A DNA stretch of 64,000 nt from the NCBI RefSeq assembly GCF_025602895.1, contig NW_026516307.1, positions 1 through 64,000 on the forward strand, read 5' to 3'. Made by a program: the position numbers and the translations under genes. The notes beneath the pieces were generated by a model. The model did not search any database. It had not been told where the DNA came from and saw only the letters and a list, made by a program, of their open reading frames with translations. Positions 33,026-44,161 of this stretch are shown piece by piece (the stretch's first letter is position 1; each line of letters starts with the position of its first letter). Source of the stretch: Polychytrium aggregatum (lineage: Eukaryota; Chytridiomycota; Chytridiomycetes; Polychytriales).

Positions 33026-36000
33026 TCATTTCTGTTCCTGAGTCGCTGGCTGCTCGCTCGCGTCTCCAGCCACTTTCTCAGGCCGGATGGCCTGCTCCGG
33101 TGTCAGATCGCTCTCCGAGTCGATTTCGTGGAGCGCCGGAGCTTCGACGATCATCTCGGTATGCACCGAGCTGCGAAGATTCGATCGCTTGTAGGACGAC
33201 GCCAAGTCAACCCCCGCATCCGACTCCTGGGCCACCTCCGAGCTTCGTCCGGAGTAGTCCGAGATCCGGGCCTCCCGGTATCCAACTGCCCCAAACGAGT
33301 TTTGCTTGAGGGGGCTGGCAATCATCGGTGTTGTCGCTGAGCTTGCGATATAGGGCGGCAGCGGCGGCCGAAATCCGCTCGAGGGCATTGGTGTGGCCAT
33401 TTCGCTATTGCCAAAGCTGGGTCTGGTTCGTTCAACCGGCAGCATCGGCACCAAGTTCGTCAGTCACCACTCCAAACTCAGCCACAGGACAGCGTCCACC
33501 CCAAAAAGAAAAGCCCGCATCGCACGCCCCAGAGGCATCTATCGCTGTTGTGAGCCGAGTCACTTACTTGGTCCCGCTGATCGGCGTGATGACGCTGGTC
33601 ATGCCTCCCTCGTGCGAGAAGCAAAAGCCCGTATGGGGCGTCTCCGTCAGCCCGTCGGTGCCCATGAACACGATGGAGGATGCCTTCATTTGCTTGTCGA
33701 GCTTGTTGATGGACATGGTCGAGATAGCGAGTTTCTTTTTGGACGCACCGGTCGCCCGCGGTGTTCCGGCCAGATCGGCTCGGTTCCGCGGCGACTTGTT
33801 CGAGATCGAGACGGACCGAGCGAGCGAGTCCGTCTGGATGTTGATGCCCATCACGCTCTTGTTCACCATTGGCGAACTCAGCTCCAGGGTGGATGCAAAC
33901 CCATCGGGGGTTCTCAGCGGTGTCGGCGTCGTGGCGCTGGGTTGACTCTGTCCAAATGGCGTAAGGTTCGACGGCGTCGAGTCGGATTTGACAAACTGCG
34001 ATCTTTTGGTCTGAAGCAAAGTGAGCGGTGCCGGCCCCTTATGCTTGGCGCTCGGCGAGCTGATAGACTCTCCGATGGCCGTATTTGTAATCGGCTGGGG
34101 CATTTCAGCAGAGAGCTTGGATATGCGTGCGGCCTCTGGTCCAAGAGCCGCTTCTTTGGGCGCGACGGAATCGTCCAAAGCGGCCAGGGCTTCCGGCGCA
34201 CCGAACGGCACTTTGATGGCACCGGATGTCTCTTTGATGACGCCCGATGGATCCCGCATGATGCCAGACGACTCCTTGATCATGCTCGAGGGCTCTTTGG
34301 CCAGAGCCGCCAGGTCTTTCTGGATGCTCGTCGAGTCTTTGACCAGCGAGGACGTCCTGCGTGACATCACGCCATCGCTTGCTGCTCGACTTTGAATTCC
34401 TGTGGCCGACGAGACCTCCTTGCGCATCGACGGCTCGCTTCCTTCTCTGTATGCTTCTCCACCCGCTGGCTGCGGCTCCTCGACGGCCTTGTCCTTGACG
34501 GCCTTTTCTTTGGCGGTCTTCCGTGCTAGCGTCTCCAAAAGCCCTGCCGAGCTCTCCGTGATCTTGGCAAGCTGCTCATCTGACACAACATCGTCGACCT
34601 CTGCGCCGTCAGCATACCGAGCTTCGATGTCCAAATCAACGACGTCGCCGCGTTTCCATAGATACGCCTGGATTTCCTGCACGATGTCGGTATCCGAAGG
34701 CCAGAATAGCTGCTGAATGAACTTGAATGTGATCCGGGGCAGCAACGCCGTTGTGACCATCAGAACCAGGATGGCATAGAAGTTGAGCTGGCACCACAAG
34801 TACTGCAGCTGCCCAAATGACGTGCTGTCGGGGTTCGTGGTGTCCATGAGCGCGTACACCAAGAATATCCCGAGTGAGCCCAGCAAGCCGAGAAAGGTGA
34901 CAAAGGTCCAACCGAAAGTGCTGAGGCCGATGTAGATGTTGGTGATGATCACCGCAGCCACACCCATGATGCTCCCCATCGAGTCATGGTCGCCGACGTA
35001 GCCCTCGGAGTTGTTTGTGGCGTCAAAGTACAGTAGAACAACAAAATAGTAGCACACAATCGACTGGTAGGCGCCATCGAATATGTAGCTCCAGAAACGC
35101 TCCATGGTGTAGAGCGACTGACGGATTCCCTTCCCGTAGAGTTGTGGCACCTGCATTGCCAGAGCATCGTTGACGTCTTGGTCAAAGATCCCGAGGAACA
35201 TGTTTGGCAGCACCGTGAAGAACGTGTTGAAGAACATGCCGACAGTAAAGTTTGTGATGTAGTCGGCAGTGAATCTGTGTCCAAAGGCGATCGACGCCGA
35301 TAGATAGCCAGATGAACAATATTAGCTCCACAGCCATGGTTAGCGGGACAGACGACGGTTAGTGGGTGGGTGGCTGCCAGCAGGCAGAGCACCCGTGGCA
35401 CTCAAGTCGTGAGGTGTTTCCGAATCCTGCAGCCCAGAGGCACTTCCAAGTCGTTCCAGGCGCCGCATCTCGGAGATAGGATGCCGCCCCCATAGACTTA
35501 CCCGCAGTCAAACTGGTACCAAAACAAGATGAAAAGCCAGACGACGTTCTTGTAAAAGTACTGAAAGGCCATCTCAGAGGTTCGGACGTATGCCCACCCG
35601 CCATGCACCAGTAGCAGCCGCGACAGAAACCGAAACTGGGCGATTGCATAGTCGCTCGCCATGACTGCCTGTAATCCTTCCTTGCCACTGATGCCGATGC
35701 CGATATCGGCCTCCTGGATCATGCTGACGTCGTTTGCGCCGTCTCCGATGGCAAGACACATGGCCCCCTGTCGATATTCACGTCGAAGCATGTCAGTGCA
35801 CGGACTTGGACTTGGGTTTGGGTTTGGGTTTAGGCTCGGAAATCCCGCGACTCTATCGCGAGCACCCATGCAGCTATAGTGAACCTCGCTCTATCATCGG
35901 GGACGTGGACAAGGACACGTACCAGTCCTGTTCGCACGAGCGAAACCACCTTGGCTTTCTGGAGAGGACTGACGCGGCAGCAAACGACCGCACAGCAGCG

Positions 36001-39000
36001 GCAACCTAGCTCCAGCAAATACGAGCGACATTGGGGACTCAGGGCATATCGCAGAGACTCGCCGTCGATGACGAGGGCATGTGACTCGCCCTGGATGATC
36101 GACCCATCGGGGGCCCAGAAGGTCTGCAGAGCCTCGAGCAGCTGGTTGTACGTGCTTTCCATCGTGTGCGCCCGGATGGCGATAAGGGTCATTGATTTTT
36201 TGAGAAGGTTGCACGAGAATCCAATGTTGATCGCAGTCTCCATCTTGTCGCCCTGATGTGTTATCGAGGGAGGGAAAACAGGATTGTAGGCATCCATGGT
36301 TATGAGGAATTCGTGGGTGGAAAAACACATACCACCACCGCGCCAAAGCATCCTGCTGTCTCTAGAGACACCGAGTTTCGCGGATACAGCCTTGGTTCAT
36401 CGTCCTTCGAGTCATCGCCACCGCATTTACACCCACACCCGCCACCGCGGTGCTGCAACGGAACATGAGGAGACATTTGATCTGGGTCGTCCTCGCTTAC
36501 CGTCAGAACCCAGATTTTGATGCCAGCCATAGCTAGGGTAGCTATGCAGTCCGGGACTCCATCTTGCAGTCGGTCCTCGATCGCTGTCGCCCCCATGAGA
36601 ACCATGTCCTTTTCGATTTCGGCGCTGATCAAGTCCACCTCTTGGTCACGGTTGACGATCAGGGCCTGTGCTTGCGCAAACCGCGCCGCCCACGGGCGAT
36701 AGATGTGCTCGGGTATGATCCGGTATGCGAGACAGAGGGTTCTGAGTCCGTCGCTGGCAAACTGTTCCAGATGCACCGATGTGATTTCTTTAAGCTCTGG
36801 ATCGACCGCGGACGACAGTCGCTCGTAGATGATGCTGTCGGCGCCCTTGCACAGCAGCACGAGCTCGCCCTCGGGCCGCTGCACAATCACCGACATTCTC
36901 TTGCGATCCGAGTTGAACTCGAGGATGTGGAGGACAGTGTAGATGCGGGACTCGCCCAGCAAATTGACCTCGACTTGGTTCTCGACTCTGTTCAGGAACG
37001 TGAATCCCATGTCCTTTGCGGCCGAAACCAGCGCCGCCTCGTCGGGTGACTGTGCGTTGTACTTGATCCCTCCGTCGCGCAGCTTCTCGGCTAGGACGGT
37101 GTGGCACACCGCAAGGAGCGTAAAGAACTCGCGGATCTTGACGGCCTGAACGTCGTTTTCCTCCAAGTCGGCAAAGATGTCTTCGTCCACGAAACTGAGC
37201 TTGGGCGAGATGTACTTGGTGTCGAACATTGCCTCCATCTTGCGCCTCATGTTCTCCTCGGTCCGCTTCCTCACTTCTTCCTGCTCCTTCTTCATTGCGG
37301 CGATCGCGGCCGGTGACTCGTGCTGCGCGGCGGCGCCCTCCATAGCATCCGTAAAGACGCATCCGTAGCTGAGACCGTTGATGCTGCACTTGCGAAACTC
37401 CATGACGTTGCATGTCAACGTGCCGGTCTTGTCCGAGAAGATATATTCGATTTGTCCTGTGTCGTGCGATCACAGAGCGAGTCGGGTCGTCGCAGAGCGT
37501 GCCAGGTAGTCGCAGAGTTCATTTCCGCTCGTGTCAGTGCGCAAGTAATGACGAATGTTGCGAATATGTCTCCCGCAAACCCACAGCGATGCCACAAATG
37601 CACAATGCGCGGGTGTCAACAAAGTACGCAGGCCACCTACCAAGGTCATCGCATAGGTTCCAGCACTGCGGCACGACCGACTTGTCGGACTCGGGGTCAT
37701 ACATGTCTTCGTCAAAATTGATAAAGAGTGACTTTGGAATGGCAGATGGGGCGTAGAGCAATCGACGTTGGCAGGCAAGAGTGGTAATAGAAAGTCGTTG
37801 AAGAGTCAGAGGGATGCGACGGCGCAGAATTCACTGTCTCGGTTGTGATTTCTTGGGTGTGATTTCTCGGCGGTCAGATGCAAATGCTTCTCGAAATCGA
37901 AAGCGACCGACTCTACACATTCGCAAGCCGTACCTGCACGCTCTTGGCAATGTCAATACTGATGTAGAGAGCGATTGGAATGATATTCTGGAACATGATC
38001 ATGCAGTTGAAGAAAGTCAAGAAGGCCGAGAAGGCTGGCGAGCTCGATAGAGTGTCTTTTCCTCCCTCGGGGGCAAAGGGCGCATCCTCGAAAATGAAGG
38101 ACCCGGCATAGACACCTTGAATGATGCCGCATATGGTGCACATGGCCACCAAGACCAGGAAATTGAGCAGAACCTACAGAGAGTCAATGACAGTGTCGGC
38201 CGGAGCCGGGGGAGGATCGGAATATGTGTGAGGGTGCTAGCTTCCCTTTGCATTCTGCGCGTTCCTACCTAGCCAAGGCCCGAATCTGCAGCCGCTCATG
38301 TCGGTAAATATTCCACCAAGTCACGCCAGCGCGCACACCTCACTGTCTGCTACTCGGCGATGGTGTGGCACTGACCTGAACGTTCATCTGGATGTCAATG
38401 CGGCTCCGCTTCGATGGTGTGTCGCCTGAATTCATCATTATCTTGGACTCGGCTCCGGTGAAGACCACCATGCCGACGAGCCACTGAGTATTGCGGAGGA
38501 CACAGCCACGGAGCATCGTCGAGTTGATAGTGATGGGGATGACTTTGCTCTTTGAGCCCTCTGCATTGTCGACGCTGTCGGCCGACCCCTCGGTAGAAGC
38601 CGGAGGGGCGATTTTGGACCACCGTCCGCGTCTCGAGGCCGTGCTCTCGCGGATCGATTTGACCGCCGGATTCAGCGTCGCTGCGCCGTTGAGCTGGTAC
38701 AGATTCGGCGACGGTGGCTCGGTATCGAAAAAGCACTTGAGCTTTGTGCAGTCGCTCGGGGCTCGGATCGAATTGAAGTCGGGCAGGGCAAATCGCACCT
38801 TGAGGTTGGTTTCGCCGTCCAGGTTCTTTGTCTCGACATAGCAGATGCCGTTGTCTTCGCTGGTGGCGAGAATGACCAGGTCGGCCGGAATAGAGTCGTT
38901 GTTGCGCAGGAATATAAAATCACCGACTGGCGTTGCCAAGCCGCATGGATCAAGTCCGTTTGCGATTCAAGGCACGACGGGAGCGTCAGTGGCCGCAAAT

Positions 39001-39957
39001 CAACACACCGCATGAGTGCCTGATGGCTTCGACGCAGTGCTCCACTTGCGGCAAAAACCGTCTGGCTACATGGATGGATTGCATCGCGTGTGTCGGCAGC
39101 AGTGTGAGATACTCCGCAAAGACAACGAATCTCACCGTTGATGTCTTCCCAGTGACAAAGCCTCCAGCAGTGCTGGTCTTGGCCCGGCTTGAAGTCGGGA
39201 GGAAGCGCATTCGGATTGTCGCTGTCCTCGTTCCTGGCGATAAAGGGCGGATAGTGACTCTCCTGGCGCGCGCTGCGGTGGACAGTGTGCTGGTATTTCT
39301 TGTGAATGTTGTGGTTGGCCCAGTTGTGAAGCTTGTATGTCTTGGCCTTGTTGACGCTGTTGTCGGCTCGGTGGCGTTTGACATCTTCAAGGCCGTCCTA
39401 TTGAACATGGCGGCGGGGTCAGTCAGAGAAAGTCTGTGGTGGTGGGTAGTTGTTCCATCGCTCCAACAGCGGCGACGCTGGCTCGATCGACATGGACTCC
39501 CACGCGCAAGACGGCGGACTCAACGCGGCGAAGTTCTCAAGACCATCACCTTTACTGCCGTGACGGCGATGATGAAGGCAATCGGCGCCGCAGTCAAGAC
39601 GGGCGAGACGTTCATGAAGGGTCCAAACATTTGCAGAATGACGAGGCTGATGAAATAAAAGTTGGCGACGCTGCGGAACTGCTCAAACAGATTCTTGGGC
39701 AGGAACGAAAACATGGTGTATTTCGATGTTCGGACCTTATTGCGCGGGAATATCTTCATGGGCTGGCCCGTTTTTTCGTCGCCGTACGGAGGAGGCAGCT
39801 GCATGTTCACAAAGATTCGCCGCTTGTCTGTGTCGCCGGGCTTGGGGTGAGGGTCGACGTTGCTGGCCTTGCCAGATTTGTCCTTTCCGGCATCGGTATT
39901 GGGTCCATTGCTGGCATCTTTGGGGCCCTGGTGCATGGCCCGGATGCTGTCGGGCAT
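33026..39957 (-). CDS. P4-type ATPase, aminophospholipid flippase (Dnf-like)
   Basis: Moves phospholipids to the cytosolic leaflet. Start ATG 39957. An N-terminal disordered segment is followed by [32 protein letters not shown] and [16 protein letters not shown], the P4 signature. Later come the actuator loop ([18 protein letters not shown]), TM3-4 with [14 protein letters not shown], the phosphorylation site [16 protein letters not shown] and the N domain ([34 protein letters not shown]). The hinge [21 protein letters not shown] and the C-terminal TM bundle ([34 protein letters not shown]) follow. After the TM bundle comes a tail of about 400 residues, Ser/Thr-rich and disordered, with repeated short KE-S/T segments, ending at 33026 after a final intron joining SGTK to PSFGNSEM. 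About eleven introns. Probably plasma-membrane or endosomal, working with a Cdc50 subunit. Confidence 0.93.
35806..35834. repeat. Telomere-like TTGGGT run inside a P4-ATPase intron
   Basis: Three consecutive TTTGGG/TTGGGT units flanked by TTGGAC and TTAGGC. It lies in an intron between the exons encoding the [12 protein letters not shown] and [11 protein letters not shown] segments. Confidence 0.8.
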
Positions 39958-41058
39958 TTTGAGCCGATATCCAAAGATGCACGAAACTGGTGGCCACGCG
40001 CAAACGCACTGAGTCGAGAGCGTCGTCGGGGCTCCGAATGCAAGCGGTTATCCGAAGCGCACAGAGCGCAAGGAAAGGGATTTGCTCGACAGACGAGCGC
40101 TCTGGCTGGGGAATGAAAGCGACCAAGGCCGCTGGGTGCTGCGAGTACCGCCAGGCAGTTGACCCATCGGTGTGCTTTTTTTCCGTAAGGGTGAGTGGCT
40201 TGGGGTGATGTAATGTCCTGCCAACGTCGGATCCAGCGAGCCGATTCAGGCCCAATCACATCCACTGAAACCAGCAGCTCGCTTCCCGCAGCATTGCGGG
40301 TGTTGGCCGCGAGCATGCACGAGGCGGTCGCTCAGCACTGGCGGGCTCGTCACCGCTGACGAGGTTGATTGCACAATCTCTGCGGCGGCTGCAGGAGCTG
40401 TTGCAGCAAATCACATGTACCATGATGCTCTGGTTGCCCATCCGACCTCGGCAATACGGAGCAGAGGTGTCCGTGCATATATGTGTGGCGGAAGTATCAA
40501 CGATGCACAGGGGAGTCAGATTTGCTGCGCTGGTCGACGGCGGTGCTCTTGTACATGATATGCAGAACAATCGGGACACCGTTCGATTTGCATTTTTGCC
40601 AGCGGAGTACGTGATTGCCTGTCCAACAACGCCATAGCGGATCACTTCCAAGCGAAGTCCGTGGGCCGCTCTCTGATCTTCGTAATCGCTCTCCGATCCT
40701 CGTAATCGCTCTCCGATCCTCGTAATCGCTCTCCAGTCTCCATGACCGCCATGCACGCAGCAATCATGTTGCGCGCCGCATCGGCATCGCGATTCTGCAC
40801 AGGCACACCCTTGGTGGCTGATCAGAAACCCGGGCTGGATTTCAGCACGTGATTTCCGAAATTGGGCAAATGACATCCCGCCCCGTTTCATGGCTCGCGA
40901 CGCCGCTTGCCATCCGAACCAGCGTTGCTCGCATCGCTCTGGAAGCATCTGTCGTCCAAGTCGAATCCACTGGGACATCTGGCAGGTGGAAAGACCCTAC
41001 TCGAGATCGATCCCGCTGAGCATCTGGACCAGCAACGCGGCCACGCAGCCACGCAGCC
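39958..41058. promoter_or_regulatory. Divergent spacer between P4-ATPase and RTT109
   Basis: About 1.1 kb between two divergent starts. It contains a 20-bp tandem repeat at 40681-40734 and otherwise no recognisable gene. Open frames on the minus strand (40256-40978) are interrupted and lack any family motif. Both promoters should lie here. Confidence 0.55.
40681..40734. repeat. 20-bp tandem repeat, three copies
   Basis: The unit CGTAATCGCTCTCCGATCCT occurs twice perfectly and a third time nearly complete, preceded by a diverged half unit. Confidence 0.93.
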
Positions 41059-42471
41059 ATGACCGTCGACTATACAGGCGATCTGAGCCAGTTTGTCAGC
41101 ACCTCCATTCAGAAATATGTTCTGGGCAGCCACACCCTGCGTGTAGACTGCATCGCGGCAAGACTGGATCCGCCAGCGCAGCTATTTGAGGAACCATCCA
41201 CGTCGCAGCAGCTGGATCGGCTGGTGCTCATCTCCAAGGTCGGTTCGTCTCCGCTGATTGTCTTTGGCATGAAGGTCTCCGAGTTTGTTGTCTGCGAGAC
41301 CGGGTCCGACTCGGCTCGGTCTGTGCATGCCTATATCGAGAAGATCGACTCGACCGGATTCTTCGACCACAGCCTTGCTCGCTCTGAGGCCTCGGCGGGT
41401 CAGGATTTCTATTCGATATCCCGGTCGACGCTGTTTGGCTACATCCAGCACCTCTACGATCGCTACAAGTCGCAGGCTCCGGAGATTTGGGTCCACACAT
41501 TCGCTCGCTCGATGCCTGAGTACCTGTTCCCAGACTCCAAGCTCAACCCTGGAAAGTACCGCGCCAGTAATCCCGGCGCCGGCCTCGTTCGGTGGTGGAA
41601 GTCGACTCTGGACCAAGCCATGGCCAAAATGGATCCGCAGCCGATATCCGAGGCATTCTGGCTCGTCCCCGGCGAGGGCGAGGCGCTCGCCCGCCGCTTC
41701 TTTGAAGCCCCCGGATGTGTTCTCAAATGGAACTGGGGGCTGCCTTGGCCAGCACATGGGTCCGCGGCAATGCTGGTTCCCCGGTTCCCGGACGACCCGA
41801 AAGGCCGCATCATCGCCGATTCCCTGAGCACTGCAGCCAAACCATCCGGAAAGCCAACGCTGACGGTCAAGTCCCTGGTCAACATGCTCGAGTGCTCAGG
41901 CGAGTCGTCGAACCAGACCACTTGCTATTTTGTGGTGCGCATGCAAGCCGCCCACAACGCCGACGAGCCGAGTTGCGGTATGGATCACTCCAGAGAGGGA
42001 TGCACCGACTCAAACCTGTGCGATCACAAGGCATTCGAAGCCATCACCAAGGAGCTTGGGAGTGGATGCTACAGTAGCCAACAGAATGCAGTTCAATCCA
42101 GCGACCGCCTGATCAAACTGTTCCGCGAGACCCCGGGCACCACATGCTCCCATATTCGCATCGAGAACGTCCCCAAAGCAAAGGGTTTGGATGAAACTGC
42201 GGTCAACTCAAGCACAGCCCCAGCAACGACAATCACCAGTCTTCAGGGTTTGATCAAGAAGAAGAGCAAAACGGCGCCAAATACTGTCGTAACCAGCAGC
42301 ATTCCCGACGGAAGTGCAACATCCTCAATAGCGAGCACCTCCGTTGTAGAGTCCCGTTCCAACGATATCCAAAGCCTCGTGAAGCGCAAGCAGCGACCGC
42401 CAATGCAGACCAATCCGGACAGCGAGCCAGCCAAGCGCATGAAGCCTGGGGCGGGCAATGATTGCGAGTAA
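41059..42471 (+). CDS. RTT109: Histone acetyltransferase Rtt109 (H3K56)
   Basis: Fungal acetyltransferase that, with Asf1/Vps75 chaperones, acetylates H3K56 (and H3K9/K27) on new histones. Single exon, 470 aa. Family landmarks are in order: AYIEKIDSTGFFDH (core acidic strand), WVHTFARSMPEYLFPDS followed by NPGKYRASNPGAGLVRWWKS, FWLVPGEGE, and WNWGLPWPAHGSAAMLVPRFPDDPKGRIIADSL. The segment 250-340 has several Cys/His (CGMDHSREGCTDSNLCDH) and sits in the region that follows the HAT core; whether it binds metal is unknown. The tail (360-470) is Ser/Thr-rich with two KKK/KRK clusters (LIKKKSKTAP, LVKRKQRPP), likely NLS or histone-contacting. Lack of introns is unusual in this window. Confidence 0.92.
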   Translation: MTVDYTGDLSQFVSTSIQKYVLGSHTLRVDCIAARLDPPAQLFEEPSTSQQLDRLVLISKVGSSPLIVFGMKVSEFVVCETGSDSARSVHAYIEKIDSTGFFDHSLARSEASAGQDFYSISRSTLFGYIQHLYDRYKSQAPEIWVHTFARSMPEYLFPDSKLNPGKYRASNPGAGLVRWWKSTLDQAMAKMDPQPISEAFWLVPGEGEALARRFFEAPGCVLKWNWGLPWPAHGSAAMLVPRFPDDPKGRIIADSLSTAAKPSGKPTLTVKSLVNMLECSGESSNQTTCYFVVRMQAAHNADEPSCGMDHSREGCTDSNLCDHKAFEAITKELGSGCYSSQQNAVQSSDRLIKLFRETPGTTCSHIRIENVPKAKGLDETAVNSSTAPATTITSLQGLIKKKSKTAPNTVVTSSIPDGSATSSIASTSVVESRSNDIQSLVKRKQRPPMQTNPDSEPAKRMKPGAGNDCE

Positions 42472-42651
42472 ATGATGGGGGCATGGATAATATGGACGGA
42501 CTGTCCGCAGAGTATCCGTGGAAATATATATACATTACTATACATAGCGAGAAGAGCAATAGAAACGAGAGACATGGCCGTGGGCACACAATAAGAGGTG
42601 TTATGGTGGGGGGCGAAATGAGACGGCGAGACATTGTGAGGCTCAATGTGG

Positions 42652-43510
42652 CTATGAAAGCCAATGCTGGCCGGCGTCGGGCTGGGCAGTTTTTGATGGA
42701 TTGGTGGCTTGTATCGACGGCGAGTCGGTCGTGGCCGGAATCAGCACGATCTTGGCCGGGGCCGTGCTTGTCGAGGGCTCGAGCGGGTCGACGGCGATCA
42801 TCACTGGTTGTTCGACAACGAGGCCCTCCGGGGCGGGAACAGCCCGGCGCTTTCCAGCAATCTTGGCAGCTCTGGCCGTCTCGGCTGCCACACGGGCCTT
42901 GGCTGCGGTGCGGCGGGCCTCGAGCCACCTTCCGACTCCAGTACTGCAAGGATCGGTAATTGTGCGCCGGCAATAAAACAGAAAACCTATCAGAACAGAT
43001 AGTCCAAATAAACCGAGGCAGATCCATCCGACTGTATTTCATTCCAGTTGATTTCATAGGATTTGATTCGATTTCAGTCCGTTCATTGGAGCGAGGATGG
43101 CAGAGTGGGCGATGAGATGGAGAGAATGTGGCCGGGATCGGCACAATGGAGGAACCGAGGCCTGCCGGCCAGGACAAAACACAACCCTCGGTGCAATCCA
43201 TTCGCACACCAGCCGGTCAGTGCAAGGGCCCATTCACGGACAACAACAGCAACGACACCGGTCTTGTACCTACAGTTGATGACATCTTGCGAGGACCAAC
43301 TTGAGCTTGGTGACGAAGGGTCACCAACGATGACGACCGAGCTGCCAGCGCCGCTGGAACCACTGGGGCCCTTGCGTTTGTAGAGAAAGTGATCATCCTC
43401 GCGAAGGGAATCGGCAGGGTGCTCGGCTTGAGGAACGCTCGCTGGGTCGACGACAAACTTGATGAGCATCTGTGGCTGGATTGTGTTTGGCAGGTGCGAG
43501 TTGCCGGACT
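42652..43510 (-). CDS. Single-TM protein of unknown function (parent of duplicated fragment); 5' end unresolved
   Basis: I do not recognise the family. The last two exons are clear. An exon ending at about 43275 carries PQMLIKFVVDPASVPQ, LREDDHFLYKRKGPSG and SSWSSQDVIN. A GT-AG intron (donor T|GTAGGTACAAG, acceptor AAATACAG) joins it in phase to a membrane segment GWICLGLFGLSVLIGFLFYC. A basic-Ala stretch follows (EARRTAAKARVAAETARAAK), then a Pro/Ser/Thr/Ala-rich tail ending DAGQHWLS. So it is a type I or II one-pass protein with a short basic juxtamembrane region. The frame stays open upstream to 43913, but that stretch is low-complexity; the true 5' exon, possibly a signal peptide near 43789, is unclear. 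A broken copy lies at 5376-5832. Confidence 0.6.
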
Positions 43511-44161
43511 GGCTGGCTGACTGATAGGCAAGACGGGTGCTAGAGGAGGACCGAACAGAACTGGAATGGGCTGGGCTGATGCGGCTCGACCAGCAGCGGC
43601 TGGGGTTATGTAGGCCGATGTGCGAGACCATCCGTGGGACTCGATGTGGTGAAGCCGACCGATTCGAGCAGCAGATCGGAGCGGCGCGTCGGGATTGGAC
43701 GGCTGGGTGACACCGATTGGTGGCGGTGCGATGCGGCGAGCCACAGCATAGCCACAATGCAGCCAGAGCAGGGAGCTTGATACCACCATGACCCTGGCTG
43801 CTGCCTGGCTGATATTCGGCCAAGCGGCTCGTCCTCATGATGATACCACTTGTGGTGATACCTGCCACAACGCATACCGTGCGGCGGGTGTGGTGCAGAG
43901 CCGATCCCAACACGCAGCTTTGGCAGCATCGGCGGGTGCCCGGCTCTCTGAATCGACAGCGATGCCGACTGCCGCCTCAAATCCAGAAGATCGTGGGTGT
44001 ATTGTGTTTGGCAGAGGCCAGCAGGAGCATTCCTCTCTGAGCCTGAGTTAGGATCATGTGGGCCAGTGTCTCATTCCCCCCCCCTGAGTAAAGGGGATCA
44101 CAGCCGACTGCTGCCTACTGCAGTCTGGACAGGCATTTGGATCGATTGTCGCGATGGACGC

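Noticed and set aside
32291-33340. Plus-strand open frame of 349 codons
   Set aside because: It runs across three tandem arrays and opposite the P4-ATPase 3' exon, with low-complexity composition.
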